A DNA stretch of 64,000 nt from Trebonia sp036276115 (GTDB lineage: Bacteria > Actinomycetota > Actinomycetes > Streptosporangiales > Streptosporangiaceae), in NCBI GenBank assembly GCA_036276115.1, contig DATBEM010000207.1, forward strand, positions 15,179 through 79,178. Reading direction: 5' to 3'. The translations under genes were made by a program, and so were the position numbers. The notes under the pieces were generated by a model that was given only the letters and a program-made list of their open reading frames with translations, searched no databases and had not been told where the DNA came from. How positions within the stretch are numbered: the stretch's first letter is position 1; every line of letters begins with the position of its first letter. Below, piece by piece: positions 15,990-25,224 of the stretch.

Positions 15990-17341
15990 GCCCCGAGGCG
16001 GCCCCGGCTGACCTCGTCGTCAGGTCCAGGCGGGTCGCCCTGCCCGACGGGGTGCGCGAGGCGGCCGTCGTCGTGCACGGGGGGAAGATCACCGCGCTGG
16101 CGGGCTACGCGGAGGCCATCGCGGCCAGCTCGCAGGCTGACCTGGGCGACATCGCGCTGCTGCCCGGGCTGGTCGATTCCCACGTGCACGTCAACGAGCC
16201 GGGGCGGACCGACTGGGAGGGGTTCGCGTCGGCGACGGCGGCCGCGCTGGCCGGCGGGGTCACCACGATCTGCGACATGCCGCTCAACTGCGACCCGGTG
16301 ACCACGACCGTGGCCGCCCTGGAGGCCAAGGTCGCCGCCGCCCGCGGCCAGTGCGCGGTCGACGTGGCGTTCTGGGGCGGGGCGGTGCCGGGCAACGCCG
16401 ATCAGTTCGGCCCGCTGCTGGACGCGGGCGTCATCGGCTTCAAGTGCTTCCTGATCGACTCCGGCCTCCCTGAGTTCCCGCCGCTGGACAAGGCGGGGCT
16501 TAGGGCGGCGATGCGCGAGCTGGCGGCGGGCGGGGTGCCGCTGATCGTCCACGCCGAGGACCCCGGCGAGGTCAGCGAGCCCGCGGGCACCTCCTACGAC
16601 GCGTTCGTGGCGTCGCGGCCGCCGGTCGCCGAGCGGCGCGCGATCGAGACCGTGGTCGCGGCGGCGGCCGGGACCGGCGCCCGGGCGCACATCGTGCACC
16701 TGGCGGCGGGCGAGTGCGCGGCGCTGATCGGCGCGGCCCAGGCGTCCGGGATCGAGCTGACCGCCGAGACCTGCCCGCACTACCTGTTCTTCTCCGTCGA
16801 TGACGTGCCCGCCGGGCGCACCGAGTTCAAGTGCTGCCCGCCGGTCCGCTACGGCCCGAACCGGGAAGCCCTGTGGCGGGCGCTGGAGGCGGGGGTCATC
16901 GGCGGCATCGTCTCGGACCACTCCCCCTGCCCGGCCGCGATGAAGAAGCTGGACGAGGGCGACTTCGCCGCCGCCTGGGGCGGCATCGCGTCGCTGCAGG
17001 TGTCGCTGCCGGCCGTGTGGTCGGTGGCCCGCAAGCGGGGCCGCACGCTGTCCGACATCGCCCGCTGGATGTCGGAGTTCCCGGCCGGGCTGGCGGGCCT
17101 GGACGCGGTCAAGGGCGCCATCGCCCCGGGCAAGGACGCGGACCTGGTCGCGTTCGACCCGGAGCTGGCCGCCCCCGTGCGGGCGGCGGACCTGCTGCAC
17201 AAGAACCCGCTCACCCCCTACGACGGGCGCACGCTGACCGGGCGGGTCACCCGCGCCTGGCTGCGGGGCACCGAGGTCACGCCGGGCGGGCCGCCCCGGG
17301 GCAGGCTGCTGCGGCGGGGCGGGGCGGCCCTCGATGGCTGA
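15986..17341 (+). CDS. allB: Allantoinase
   Basis: 451 residues of the dihydroorotase-like amidohydrolase family. Metal motif 'DSHVHVNEPGRTDWEGF' lies near residue 65; 'GVIGFKCFLIDSG' carries the carboxylated metal-bridging Lys; 'HAEDP', 'HIVHLAA' and 'SDHSPCP' complete the binuclear site. It opens the allantoin ring to allantoate. The GTG start is coupled to hyi; the 3' end overlaps the allantoicase gene by 8 nt. Full length. Confidence 0.95.
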   Translation: MSPEAAPADLVVRSRRVALPDGVREAAVVVHGGKITALAGYAEAIAASSQADLGDIALLPGLVDSHVHVNEPGRTDWEGFASATAAALAGGVTTICDMPLNCDPVTTTVAALEAKVAAARGQCAVDVAFWGGAVPGNADQFGPLLDAGVIGFKCFLIDSGLPEFPPLDKAGLRAAMRELAAGGVPLIVHAEDPGEVSEPAGTSYDAFVASRPPVAERRAIETVVAAAAGTGARAHIVHLAAGECAALIGAAQASGIELTAETCPHYLFFSVDDVPAGRTEFKCCPPVRYGPNREALWRALEAGVIGGIVSDHSPCPAAMKKLDEGDFAAAWGGIASLQVSLPAVWSVARKRGRTLSDIARWMSEFPAGLAGLDAVKGAIAPGKDADLVAFDPELAAPVRAADLLHKNPLTPYDGRTLTGRVTRAWLRGTEVTPGGPPRGRLLRRGGAALDG

Positions 17342-18392
17342 CGACGGCCCGCTGGCGCCCCCGCCCGATGGCCTGGGGCTGCCCGACGTCGCCGCGCGGG
17401 CGCTGCGCGGGTCGGTGGCGGCGGCGTCGGATGAGTTCTTCGCCGAGAAGGAGAACCTGATCAAGCCGGGCCCCGCCACCTTCTCCCCGGCCACGTTCGG
17501 GCACAAGGGGCAGCTGTACGACGGCTGGGAGACCCGCCGCAAGCGCGGCCCCGACGGCGGCCTGCCGGGCGCCGGCGAGCACGACTGGGCCATCGTCGCC
17601 CTCGGCGCGCCCGCGATCGTGCACGCGGTCGTCGTCGATACCGCCTGGTTCCGCGGCAACTACCCCCAGTCCTGCTCGGTCGAGGCCTGCTACGTCCCCG
17701 GCTACCCCGATGCCGCCGCCCTGGCGCGGGCGCCGTGGGCCGAGATCGTGCCGCGCAGCCCCCTGCGGGGCGACGCGGCGCACGCCTTCGCGGTGGCGCC
17801 GCGCGCCCGCTACTCCCACGTGCGGCTGCGCGCCTTCCCCGACGGGGGCATCGCCCGGCTGCGGGTGCACGGGCAGGTGATCCCCGACCCGGCCCTGCTC
17901 GACGGGCTGACGTTCGACCTGGCGGCGCTGGAGAACGGCGGTGACGTCACCGGCTGCAGCGACCAGTACTACTCGGTGCCGCGCAACGCCATCTCCCCCG
18001 GCCTCCCGCGGGTCATGGGCGAGGGCTGGGAGACGCGCCGGCGGCGCGCGGCCGGGAACGAGTGGCTCACGGTCTCCCTCACCGGGCGCGCCGTCCCGCT
18101 CCTGGCGACGATCGACACCTCCGGCTACCTCGGCAACAGCCCCGGCGCGGCCCGGCTGACGGGAACCGACGGCGCCGGCGGCGAGTGGTTCGACCTGCTG
18201 CCGCGCACCGCCCTGCGCCCCGACACCGAGCACCGGTTCCGGCTCGGCGGCGCCCGCCCGGTGACCAGCGTCCGGCTGGAGGTGTACCCGGACGGGGGCA
18301 TCGCCCGGCTGCGGCTGCACGGCTCGCTGACGCAAGACGGCCTCGCCGCGCTCGCCCGCCGCTGGGAGCAGGCCGCGCCGGCGGGCGGGTGA
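17334..18392 (+). CDS. alc: Allantoicase
   Basis: 352 residues with the allantoicase double jelly-roll: two similar halves each containing 'DGWETRRKR' / 'EGWETRRRR' and 'DGGIARLR' (about residues 62 and 223 for the first motif). It hydrolyses allantoate to ureidoglycolate and urea. The ATG overlaps the end of allB. No ureidoglycolate lyase or urease is present here, so later steps must be encoded elsewhere. Confidence 0.94.
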   Translation: MADDGPLAPPPDGLGLPDVAARALRGSVAAASDEFFAEKENLIKPGPATFSPATFGHKGQLYDGWETRRKRGPDGGLPGAGEHDWAIVALGAPAIVHAVVVDTAWFRGNYPQSCSVEACYVPGYPDAAALARAPWAEIVPRSPLRGDAAHAFAVAPRARYSHVRLRAFPDGGIARLRVHGQVIPDPALLDGLTFDLAALENGGDVTGCSDQYYSVPRNAISPGLPRVMGEGWETRRRRAAGNEWLTVSLTGRAVPLLATIDTSGYLGNSPGAARLTGTDGAGGEWFDLLPRTALRPDTEHRFRLGGARPVTSVRLEVYPDGGIARLRLHGSLTQDGLAALARRWEQAAPAGG

Positions 18393-18418
18393 CCAGCCCG
18401 CCGGCTGGCCGCTACGCT
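18389..18418 (+). promoter_or_regulatory. Leaderless promoter of glycerate kinase
   Basis: GTGACC (18389-18394), 18-nt spacer, TACGCT (18413-18418), then 6 nt to the ATG at 18425. It suggests the kinase has its own start in addition to read-through from alc. Confidence 0.5.
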
Positions 18419-18424
18419 CGCCCC

Positions 18425-19666
18425 ATGGGCCCCTTGTCACCGCATGACCGATCACCGCGTGACCGATCGCAGCATGACCGCCCCGCGCAGGCCGCCGGCG
18501 AGCGGGCCGGCCCCGGCGCCCCCGCGGCGCGGGGACGGGTACTGATCGCGCCGGACAAGTTCAAGGGGACGCTGACCGCCCGCGAGGTCGCCGCGCACGT
18601 CGCCGCCGGGTTGCGGGCGGCCGGGGTCGCGGCGGGCGACCTGGTGCCGGTCCCGGTCGCCGACGGCGGCGACGGGACGGTGGACGCCGCCGTCGCCGCC
18701 GGGTACCGGCTAGTCGAGCTGACGGTGCGCGGCCCGGCCGGGCTGCCCGTGGTGGCGTCGTTCGCCCTGCTGGAGGAGACCGCCGTCATCGAGGCGGCCC
18801 AGGCGTGCGGCCTGTCGCTGCTGCGCGGCGCGGGCGACGGGGAGCTGGCCCCGCTGACCGCGACCTCCTGGGGGGTCGGGGAGCTGATCGCGGCGGCGGC
18901 CGGCCAGGGCGCGAAGACGATCGTGCTCGGGCTCGGCGGCTCGGCCACCACGGACGGCGGCGCCGGCCTGGTGCAGGCCCTCGGCGGGCGGCTAACCGAC
19001 GCCGACGGCATCGAGCTGCCGCCGGGCGGCGGGCCGCTGGCGACGCTGGCGGCGGTGGACACCAGCGGGCTGCGGGACCTGGCCGGAGCGGAGGTCCTGC
19101 TGGCCAGCGACGTGGACAACCCGCTGCTGGGCCCGGCCGGGGCGGCGCCGGTGTACGGCCCGCAAAAGGGCGCGTCCGCGGCTGACGTCCCCGTCCTGGC
19201 GGCGGCCCTGGCCCGCTGGGCCGACGTGGCCGAGGCGGCCGTGGGCCAGGCGGCCCGCGACCAGCCGGGGGCGGGGGCGGCGGGCGGCCTCGGCTTCGCC
19301 GCCCAGCTGTTCCTGGGAGCGCGGATGCGGCCGGGCATTGACCTGCTGCTGGAGATGGTGGGGTTCGAGGACCGGCTGGACGGCGCCCGGCTGGTCATCA
19401 CCGGCGAGGGGTCGCTCGACGCCCAGTCGCTGCACGGCAAGGCGCCGGTCGGCGTCGCCCGGGCGGCCGCCGCCCGCGAGCCGGCGATCCCGGTCGTGAC
19501 CGTGTCGGGCCTGTGCCAGCTGACGCCCGAGCAGATCCGGGCGGCCGGGTTCGCGGCCGCCTACGCGCTCACCGACGTCGAGCCGAACGCGGCCGCCTGC
19601 CGGGCCAATCCCGGCCCGCTGCTGGAGCAGCTGGCGGCCCGCATCGCGGCCGACTGGCTGCGCTAG
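18425..19666 (+). CDS. glxK: Glycerate kinase (GlxK/GarK type)
   Basis: 413 residues. 'VLIAPDKFKGTLTAREVAAHV' begins near residue 40, with 'VPVADGGDGTVDA', 'LGLGGSATTDGGAG', 'VYGPQKGAS' and 'VITGEGSLDAQS', the class-II glycerate kinase set. It phosphorylates glycerate with ATP, bringing glyoxylate-derived carbon from the ureide genes into central metabolism. The first ~38 residues are a non-conserved, Arg/Asp-rich lead coded by a degenerate TGACCGATC repeat; the leaderless TACGCT box supports this long start. Confidence 0.92.
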   Translation: MGPLSPHDRSPRDRSQHDRPAQAAGERAGPGAPAARGRVLIAPDKFKGTLTAREVAAHVAAGLRAAGVAAGDLVPVPVADGGDGTVDAAVAAGYRLVELTVRGPAGLPVVASFALLEETAVIEAAQACGLSLLRGAGDGELAPLTATSWGVGELIAAAAGQGAKTIVLGLGGSATTDGGAGLVQALGGRLTDADGIELPPGGGPLATLAAVDTSGLRDLAGAEVLLASDVDNPLLGPAGAAPVYGPQKGASAADVPVLAAALARWADVAEAAVGQAARDQPGAGAAGGLGFAAQLFLGARMRPGIDLLLEMVGFEDRLDGARLVITGEGSLDAQSLHGKAPVGVARAAAAREPAIPVVTVSGLCQLTPEQIRAAGFAAAYALTDVEPNAAACRANPGPLLEQLAARIAADWLR

Positions 19667-19720
19667 CCCCGCCGCGGCGGGTCGGGCTGGCTCCAGGGCG
19701 CACTTGCCGAGTTGGGCCGG

Positions 19721-20212
19721 TCAGGGCGCGAGCGACTCGATGCTGGCCGCGGCGACGGTCTCGCAGTCGGCGGCGTAGCTGAACGTCGCCCGCAGCCGCT
19801 CGCCGGCCAGGACGCGCGGGAGCCACTGGCGGGCGTCGTCCCACATGCGCTCCAGCGGGAGGTCCGCGAGGGGGAACCACTGCGGGATGATCTCCGGGGT
19901 CACGGCCGCCTCGCCGGTCCACTCGCCGCTGGTGAAGACGTTGACCGTCATGTCCCACGCGGGCCGGACCGGGAACAGGAACGTGATGAACGCGACCTCC
20001 GTCAGCGTCCCCGGGTCGACGCTGATCCCGGCCTCCTCCTTCACCTCGCGGGCGGCGGCCTCGGCGGGCGACTCCCCGTCCTCGACGTGCCCGCCCAGGC
20101 CCACCGTCTTGCCAGTGCCAAGGCCGGTCTTCTTCTGGCCGAGCAGCACTTGCGGCCGGCCGTCATCGCCGGTCCTGGTCAGCAGGCACAGGCAGGTGGA
20201 GGTTAGCGGCAC
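19721..20212 (-). CDS. Nudix hydrolase (MTH1-like)
   Basis: 163 residues. The Nudix box 'GGHVEDGESPAEAAAREVKE' continues with EAGI (about residues 42-65; GX5EX7REUXEEXGU is complete). 'GKTVGLGGHVEDGE' before it and 'PQWFPLADLPLERMWDDARQ' after it match the human MTH1 layout, so oxidised purine nucleoside triphosphates are the likely substrates. The GTG start at 20212 has GATACT 7 nt upstream and no ribosome site. Convergent with glycerate kinase. Confidence 0.85.
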   Translation of the reverse strand: MPLTSTCLCLLTRTGDDGRPQVLLGQKKTGLGTGKTVGLGGHVEDGESPAEAAAREVKEEAGISVDPGTLTEVAFITFLFPVRPAWDMTVNVFTSGEWTGEAAVTPEIIPQWFPLADLPLERMWDDARQWLPRVLAGERLRATFSYAADCETVAAASIESLAP

Positions 20213-20271
20213 GCCCCCCAGTATCCCCGATCCCCGGCAGCGCCCGGGCTTGCGGCACGCCCGCGGGCCGC

Positions 20272-20289
20272 TTCTTGCTGTTATCGGAT
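20272..20289 (+). repeat. Dispersed motif, copy 3
   Basis: TTCTTGCTGTTATCGGAT. The TTA inside it supplies the stop codon (TAA on the minus strand) of the GNAT gene. It is preceded by the hairpin-capable GCGGC...GCCGC / GCCCGCGGGC. Confidence 0.9.
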
Positions 20290-21093
20290 AGAAGGCCCGG
20301 GAGCGGAAGGCGGGGCCCAGACGTAGGGGGTGGTGGTCGTGACGGCGTGCAGGCCCAGGCGGCGCAGGATCGGGGCGCTGTCGCCGGAGGCGTCCACCTG
20401 CAGGTAGGTGACGCCCCGGGCGGCGGCCCGCTGGGCGCGGGCGGCGACCAGGGCGCGGTAGATCCCCCGGCGGCGCCACCCGGGCACGGTGGAGCCGCCC
20501 CAGAGGCTGGCGAAGTCGCGCCCGGGCCAGAACACCAGCCAGGCCGCGCAGGCGACCTCGCCGCCGGCCTCGGCCACCAGCACGTCGATGCTGCCGGGGG
20601 CGGCGGCGATCCGCCCGATCAGGTCATCGGCCAGCCAGCTCCAGTCATCGCCCCAGACGGCGGACTCCATCGCGGCGACGCGGTGCATGTCGGCGTCGGC
20701 GGTGACCTCGCGCAGGGTGACGCCGCCGGGCAGGACCGGGTCGGCCGCCAGGTCGGCGGCCACGCCGATGAGGACGGTCTCGGCTTCCTCGGGGACGAAC
20801 CCGGCCGCCCGCAGGCGGCTGGCCAGGTCGGCCGGCTCGTCGTGGGCGCGGGTCTTCCATTCCACCGCCTCGCCCCGGGCGGCGAAGTAGTCGCGCTGCC
20901 GGGCGATCAGCTGGTCGAGCTCGGCCCCGCGCACGCCCAGGTCGGGGGCGGTCGAGACCATGCCCCGGCGCCGGCCGACGATCCGCAGCAGCGGCCCCTC
21001 CTGCTCGTAGCGGACCCCGGCGGGCGGCGGGGTCACCGGTGCCTCGCGCATCTGGAGGTCATAGGCGCGCAGCAGCGCCGAGGGAGTCATCAT
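20281..21093 (-). CDS. GNAT-family N-acetyltransferase
   Basis: 270 residues. The carboxyl half (about 125-265) is a GNAT fold: 'VAEAGGEVACAAWLVFW', acetyl-CoA loop 'GSTVPGWRRRGIYRALVAAR' and 'VTYLQVDASGDSAPILRRLGLHAV'. The amino half (to ~120) is not GNAT-like and may bind substrate. Substrate unknown. TAGGGT lies 7 nt before the ATG at 21093, with a second ATG next to it. The stop codon is inside a copy of the dispersed motif, so insertion of the motif may have reset the carboxyl end. Confidence 0.85.
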   Translation of the reverse strand: MMTPSALLRAYDLQMREAPVTPPPAGVRYEQEGPLLRIVGRRRGMVSTAPDLGVRGAELDQLIARQRDYFAARGEAVEWKTRAHDEPADLASRLRAAGFVPEEAETVLIGVAADLAADPVLPGGVTLREVTADADMHRVAAMESAVWGDDWSWLADDLIGRIAAAPGSIDVLVAEAGGEVACAAWLVFWPGRDFASLWGGSTVPGWRRRGIYRALVAARAQRAAARGVTYLQVDASGDSAPILRRLGLHAVTTTTPYVWAPPSAPGPSIR

Positions 21094-21132
21094 GCAACCG
21101 ACCCTACGAGCCGCCGCAACCTGTTTCGCGCG

Positions 21133-22221
21133 CTAGCGCCCGCCCCGGCGGGCCCGCCCGGCGGCCTCGGCGTAGGCGGCGAGGGCAGCGGCGATCGCGT
21201 CGGCCGCCGTGGGGAGGGTGGCGGCCCGGCGGCGGGCGGCGGCGCGCAGGCGGGTCGTGAGCGCGTGGTCCCGGAGCACCGCCCGGACGCCGGACGCCAG
21301 CCCGGCCACGTCGCCCGGCGCCACCAGCCGGGCGGCCTCCGGGCCGGCCAGGGCGGGAATGCCGCCGGCCCGGCTGGCGACGATGGCCGCCCCGGCCCGC
21401 AGCGCCTCCTGCAGGACGAGGGGCTGGCCTTCCCAGCGGCTGGGCAGCACGAAGACGTCGCAGGCGGCGAGCAGCGCGGGCACGTCGTCGCGGTGCCCGA
21501 GGAACGCGGCGTCCACGCCGAGCCGGGCCGCCCGGGCGCGCAGCTCATCGCCGAGCGGCCCCTCCCCCGCGATCACGACGCGGGGGCGCGGGTCCAGGTC
21601 GTCCCAGGCGGCGGCGGCGTCCAGCAGCACGTCGAGCCCTTTCTGGGCCGCGAGCCGCCCGGCCGCGAGCACGACCGGCCGCTCCCGCCCGGGCGCCGCA
21701 CGATCAGGGCCGGCCGCCGGCGGCGCGGCCGGAGCGGCGATGACGGCCTGGTCAACGCGACGGGCGCCCGCCCTGCGCAGGCGCGCCGCCAGGTCCGCGG
21801 AGACGGCCAGGACCAGGCCGGCCCGGCGGGCGACGACCGCCTCCAGGGCCCGGTAGACGAGGGCGGCGGCGCGACCGCCGGGCGGGGCGTTGTGCACCGT
21901 CACCACGAGGGCCGGGCGGCCTCGCCTGCCCGCGAGCGCCAGCGCGCACAGGGCGCCGGCCCGCAGCCCGTGCGCGTGGACGACATCGGCGTGGCCGGCC
22001 AGCAGCCGCCGCAGCCGCGCCACCGTCCGGGCGTCAGCCGGGCGGGGCCGCGGGCCGATCGCGACCGGCAGGAAGCTGGCCCCGGCGACCGGGGCGCCGG
22101 GCGGCCCCAGCACCGTCACCGCCACGCCCGCCTCCGCCAGCCCGCTGGCCAGCATGCCCACGTGGGCGCCCATGCCGCCGGCCGCCTCCCCGGTCACCAG
22201 GGCGACCCGCTCGACGCTCAC
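21133..22221 (-). CDS. Glycosyltransferase family 4 protein
   Basis: 362 residues, GT-B fold. The amino domain has 'GGMGAHVGMLASGLAEAG' and 'DVVHAHGLRAG'; the carboxyl domain has 'LAAGRLAAQKGLDVLLDA', 'VIAGEGPLGDELR' and 'VFVLPSRWEGQPLVLQEAL', the retaining NDP-sugar site with the E-x7-E motif. Last gene of the minus-strand envelope cluster, 181 bp after murJ-like. GTG start. Probably adds a sugar to a lipid or wall polymer; acceptor unknown. Confidence 0.88.
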   Translation of the reverse strand: MSVERVALVTGEAAGGMGAHVGMLASGLAEAGVAVTVLGPPGAPVAGASFLPVAIGPRPRPADARTVARLRRLLAGHADVVHAHGLRAGALCALALAGRRGRPALVVTVHNAPPGGRAAALVYRALEAVVARRAGLVLAVSADLAARLRRAGARRVDQAVIAAPAAPPAAGPDRAAPGRERPVVLAAGRLAAQKGLDVLLDAAAAWDDLDPRPRVVIAGEGPLGDELRARAARLGVDAAFLGHRDDVPALLAACDVFVLPSRWEGQPLVLQEALRAGAAIVASRAGGIPALAGPEAARLVAPGDVAGLASGVRAVLRDHALTTRLRAAARRRAATLPTAADAIAAALAAYAEAAGRARRGGR

Positions 22222-22402
22222 CCCGGCCGCCGGCCGCGGCTCGCGGCGGTCCCGGCCGCCGCCCGGCCCGTTCGCACTGGCCTGCGGCGGCCGTTACCGG
22301 GAGCGCCCCTCCTGGTGAAGGAGACGGACGCGATCAGGCGGCGGGCCGCGGGAGGCCTCCGCCGGCGGGCCAGGCCCGGGGCTGACGCGGGCGGCAGCGG
22401 GG

Positions 22403-24292
22403 TCACCGGGGGCGGGGGGCGCGCAGGCGGCGGAAGGCGGCGCGGGCGTCGCCGCCGTCGAGGTTGACCACGACCAGGGCGAACACGACCGCGACGATCG
22501 CGCTGACCAGCAGGGAAAGGCCGACGTTGGGGAGGAAGCCGGCGGCGCGGACGACGAGGGCGACGGCCGAGCCGGCGATCGCGGCCGCCGCGCAGCCCGC
22601 GAGGCCGGCGCCGAACGCGCGCCCCAGGCCCGCCAGGGGCGCCCGGCCGCGCTCGCGGTACACGAGCACGAGCAGGGCGATGCCCGCCGCGGTGAGGCCG
22701 ATCGTGGTGCCGAGGCCGAGGGCGGGCACGACCCGGGCGCGCGGGATGAACGGCACGATCGCCACGTCAGCGGCGATCACCAGGAGCCAGCCGCCGGCGA
22801 CGGCGAGGGCGGGCGCCCGGCTGCGGCCGAGGGCGTACAGGACCCGGGACAAGTTGGCCGACAGGCCGTAGCCGACGAGGGCGGGGGCGAAGAACGCGAG
22901 CGAGGTCGCCAGCACCCAGGCCGAGGCCGGGGAGTGCGACTCGAACACCCGCGACAGCGGGGTGCGCGCCCCGGCCAGGGCGGCGGCGCCGAGCATCGAC
23001 GCCAGCAGGACCGCCCGGGTCGATGCCGCCGCGGTCAGGTCGAACGCGGTGCCGCCCCGCCCGCCCCGGGAGGGGGCCGCCCCCGAAGGCCATGCCACGG
23101 CCTGCCCGGGCACGATTGCCCCGGCGGGCGAGCGCCCCGGGTCGCCCTCGCTGCCTGGCGCGTGCCCTTGGCTGGCGCTTCCCCCGGCCGCCGCCAGCGA
23201 GCCGACGACGGCCGGGCCAGCGCCGGCCGGCCCGGCGGCGGCCAGGGCGACCGCGCCCCGGCGGCCGCGGCCGGCCCGGCGGCGGGCGCCGAGCGACCCG
23301 GCCATCGCCGCCCGGGCCTCGCCCGAGCGGGCCGACAGCTCGGGGAACGCGCTGGTGGCGATGGGGACCGCGAGGACCGCGAAGGGAACCACGAACACCG
23401 ACCAGGCGAAGTTGTACAAGACCAGCGCGCCGGAGTGGCCGAACCGGTTCGCCAGCACGATCACCACCGCGACGGAGGCGTCCTGGGCGACCAGGGCCGC
23501 GACGCCGGCCAGGGCCAGCTTGCGGACCCGGCTGCCGACGCCGGGCGGGAACCGCAGGGTGGGCCGGGGGGCCAGGCGCAGCCGCCAGGCCGGCACCAGC
23601 GCGGTCGCGACCAGGGCGACGACGCCGAGGGTGGTCCCGCCGGACAGGAGGTACTCGGGGAAGGCCGGCAGCGCCGTCAGGTCGCGGGCGGGCGGGCTGG
23701 CGACCAGGCCGAACCCGGCGTAGGCGCCCACCACGACGAGGCTGGACAGCAGCGGGGCGAGCGCAGGGGCGCCGAAGCGGCGGTGCGCCTGCAAGATGCC
23801 GTACAGCACGACCGCCAGCCCGTACAGCAGCACCTGGGGGGCGAACACCATCAGCATCCGCGCTCCGGCCCCGGCCAGGGCGCCGGGCGGGCAGCCGCCG
23901 GCCCCCGACAGCGCGGCGGCCAGGACCGGCCGGGCGGTCACCGCCAGCAGCCCGCTGACCGGCACCAGGAGCAGGACCGTCCAGGTGAGCAGGGCCGAGG
24001 CGATCTGCCGGACCTGGGCGCGCGACAGCTCGGCCGGCCCGGCCAGGACGGGCACCACCACCGAGCTGAGGGCGCCGCCGAGCACGATGTCGTAGATGAT
24101 GTTGGGGACCATGTTGGCCGTGGTGTAGGCGGTGCCGAGGCAGCTCGTGCCGACGGTGTGCGCGAACACGACCTGCCGGCCGAACCCGACGGCGCGGGCC
24201 ACGACGGTGATGACGCCGATCGTCAGGGCGGCCCGCCCGATCTCCCGGGGCCGCGGCCGGGTGCCGCCGCGCTCGGCCGCTGGCGCGATCAC
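22403..24292 (-). CDS. MurJ-like lipid II flippase family protein with insertion
   Basis: 629 residues, about 14 predicted membrane segments of the MVF/MOP superfamily ('GFGRQVVFAHTVG', 'NMVPNIIYDIVLGGALS', 'FPELSARSG'). Such proteins move lipid-linked wall precursors across the membrane. An ~85-residue low-complexity Gly/Ala/Arg/Ser-rich insert (about residues 332-416) interrupts the protein between the two halves and would lie in a cytoplasmic or external loop. The ATG overlaps the previous gene's stop. Whether it is the essential MurJ or a paralogue cannot be told from one copy. Confidence 0.85.
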   Translation of the reverse strand: MIAPAAERGGTRPRPREIGRAALTIGVITVVARAVGFGRQVVFAHTVGTSCLGTAYTTANMVPNIIYDIVLGGALSSVVVPVLAGPAELSRAQVRQIASALLTWTVLLLVPVSGLLAVTARPVLAAALSGAGGCPPGALAGAGARMLMVFAPQVLLYGLAVVLYGILQAHRRFGAPALAPLLSSLVVVGAYAGFGLVASPPARDLTALPAFPEYLLSGGTTLGVVALVATALVPAWRLRLAPRPTLRFPPGVGSRVRKLALAGVAALVAQDASVAVVIVLANRFGHSGALVLYNFAWSVFVVPFAVLAVPIATSAFPELSARSGEARAAMAGSLGARRRAGRGRRGAVALAAAGPAGAGPAVVGSLAAAGGSASQGHAPGSEGDPGRSPAGAIVPGQAVAWPSGAAPSRGGRGGTAFDLTAAASTRAVLLASMLGAAALAGARTPLSRVFESHSPASAWVLATSLAFFAPALVGYGLSANLSRVLYALGRSRAPALAVAGGWLLVIAADVAIVPFIPRARVVPALGLGTTIGLTAAGIALLVLVYRERGRAPLAGLGRAFGAGLAGCAAAAIAGSAVALVVRAAGFLPNVGLSLLVSAIVAVVFALVVVNLDGGDARAAFRRLRAPRPR

Positions 24293-25224
24293 TTGGCCGG
24301 CGTTGCCGGCGGGCGGCGGCCCAGCATGTCAAGCCAGTTCAGGGCGGGGACGCGGGCGATCACCGTGGTGAAGCTGACCTTCTCGCTGGCGGCGGTGAGG
24401 CCGACGATGACGGCCAGCAGGCCGGCCCGGGCGGCCCGGGGCAGGGCCGCCGCGGCGGCGAGGCCGAGCAGGGCGCCGAGGGCGTTGGCGCCGCCGTCGC
24501 CGAGCATGGCCCGCTCGCCCAGGTCCTCGGGAAGCACCGCGAGCGCCGCCCCGGCGGGCGCGGCGACGGCGGCCAGCCCGCTGGCGCCCCGGCCGCTGCC
24601 GGCCGACACGGCGGCGATCAGCCCGGCCGACAGGGCGGCGACCTTGATCGCGCGGCCCGGGCGCAGGTCGAACAGGTTGAGCAGGTTGGCCCCGCCGGCG
24701 ATGAGGCCAGCGTCGATCACCAGGTCGCCCGCGGCCAGCCGGGCGCGGCCGGGCAGTGCCAGGGCAGCGAGCGCGGCGGCCGCGCCGATGCCGGCCAGCT
24801 TGACCGCGCCGGTCGTCACCTCGCCGTGGCGCAGCGCGCCGAGGTGGCCCCGCAGCCCCCGCCGCTTGCCCGAGCCCTTCAGGTCATCGAGGACGCCGAA
24901 GGCCGCCGCCCCCCCGCCTGCCAGCGCGGCGGCCACCGCCAGGCGGGGCGCGAGCCCCGCCGGAGCCAGCGACGGGGCGCCCGGCGCGCGGGGCGCCTCG
25001 TCCCGGGCCGGCCAGGCAGGCGCGGCGAGCAGGGCGGCGGCAAGCGCCCCGGCGGCGGCGGCCGGGCCCTCCAGGAGGGTGACGGGCTCGCCCCGGTGGT
25101 TGACGCGGGACCACGCCTGCTCCCCGCCCGGCGGGCGGCGGACCAGCACGCGGTAGGCGACGCGGGCGGCGGCCGACGCCAGGGCGCCGGTCGCGACGGT
25201 CGCGGCCAGCGTCCGGTACGTCAC
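24289..25224 (-). CDS. MraY/WecA-like polyprenyl-phosphate glycosylphosphotransferase family protein
   Basis: 311 residues with about nine hydrophobic segments. Conserved MraY/WecA features: 'AFGVLDDLKG' (DDxxD-like metal site, about 116-125), 'GANLLNLFDLRPGRA' (about 186-200, where MraY has NxxNxxDG) and 'MLGDGGANALGALLG'. In SteA/MctB neighbourhoods a protein of this type is common, but its reaction has not been defined as far as I know. It is coupled to mctB upstream and murJ-like downstream by 4-nt overlaps, implying joint work on lipid-linked precursors. Confidence 0.78.
   Translation of the reverse strand: MTYRTLAATVATGALASAAARVAYRVLVRRPPGGEQAWSRVNHRGEPVTLLEGPAAAAGALAAALLAAPAWPARDEAPRAPGAPSLAPAGLAPRLAVAAALAGGGAAAFGVLDDLKGSGKRRGLRGHLGALRHGEVTTGAVKLAGIGAAAALAALALPGRARLAAGDLVIDAGLIAGGANLLNLFDLRPGRAIKVAALSAGLIAAVSAGSGRGASGLAAVAAPAGAALAVLPEDLGERAMLGDGGANALGALLGLAAAAALPRAARAGLLAVIVGLTAASEKVSFTTVIARVPALNWLDMLGRRPPATPAK

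Noticed and set aside
20275..25156. 730- and 740-codon + strand frames
   Set aside because: Antisense to GNAT, glycosyltransferase, MurJ-like and MraY-like genes; low-complexity translations.
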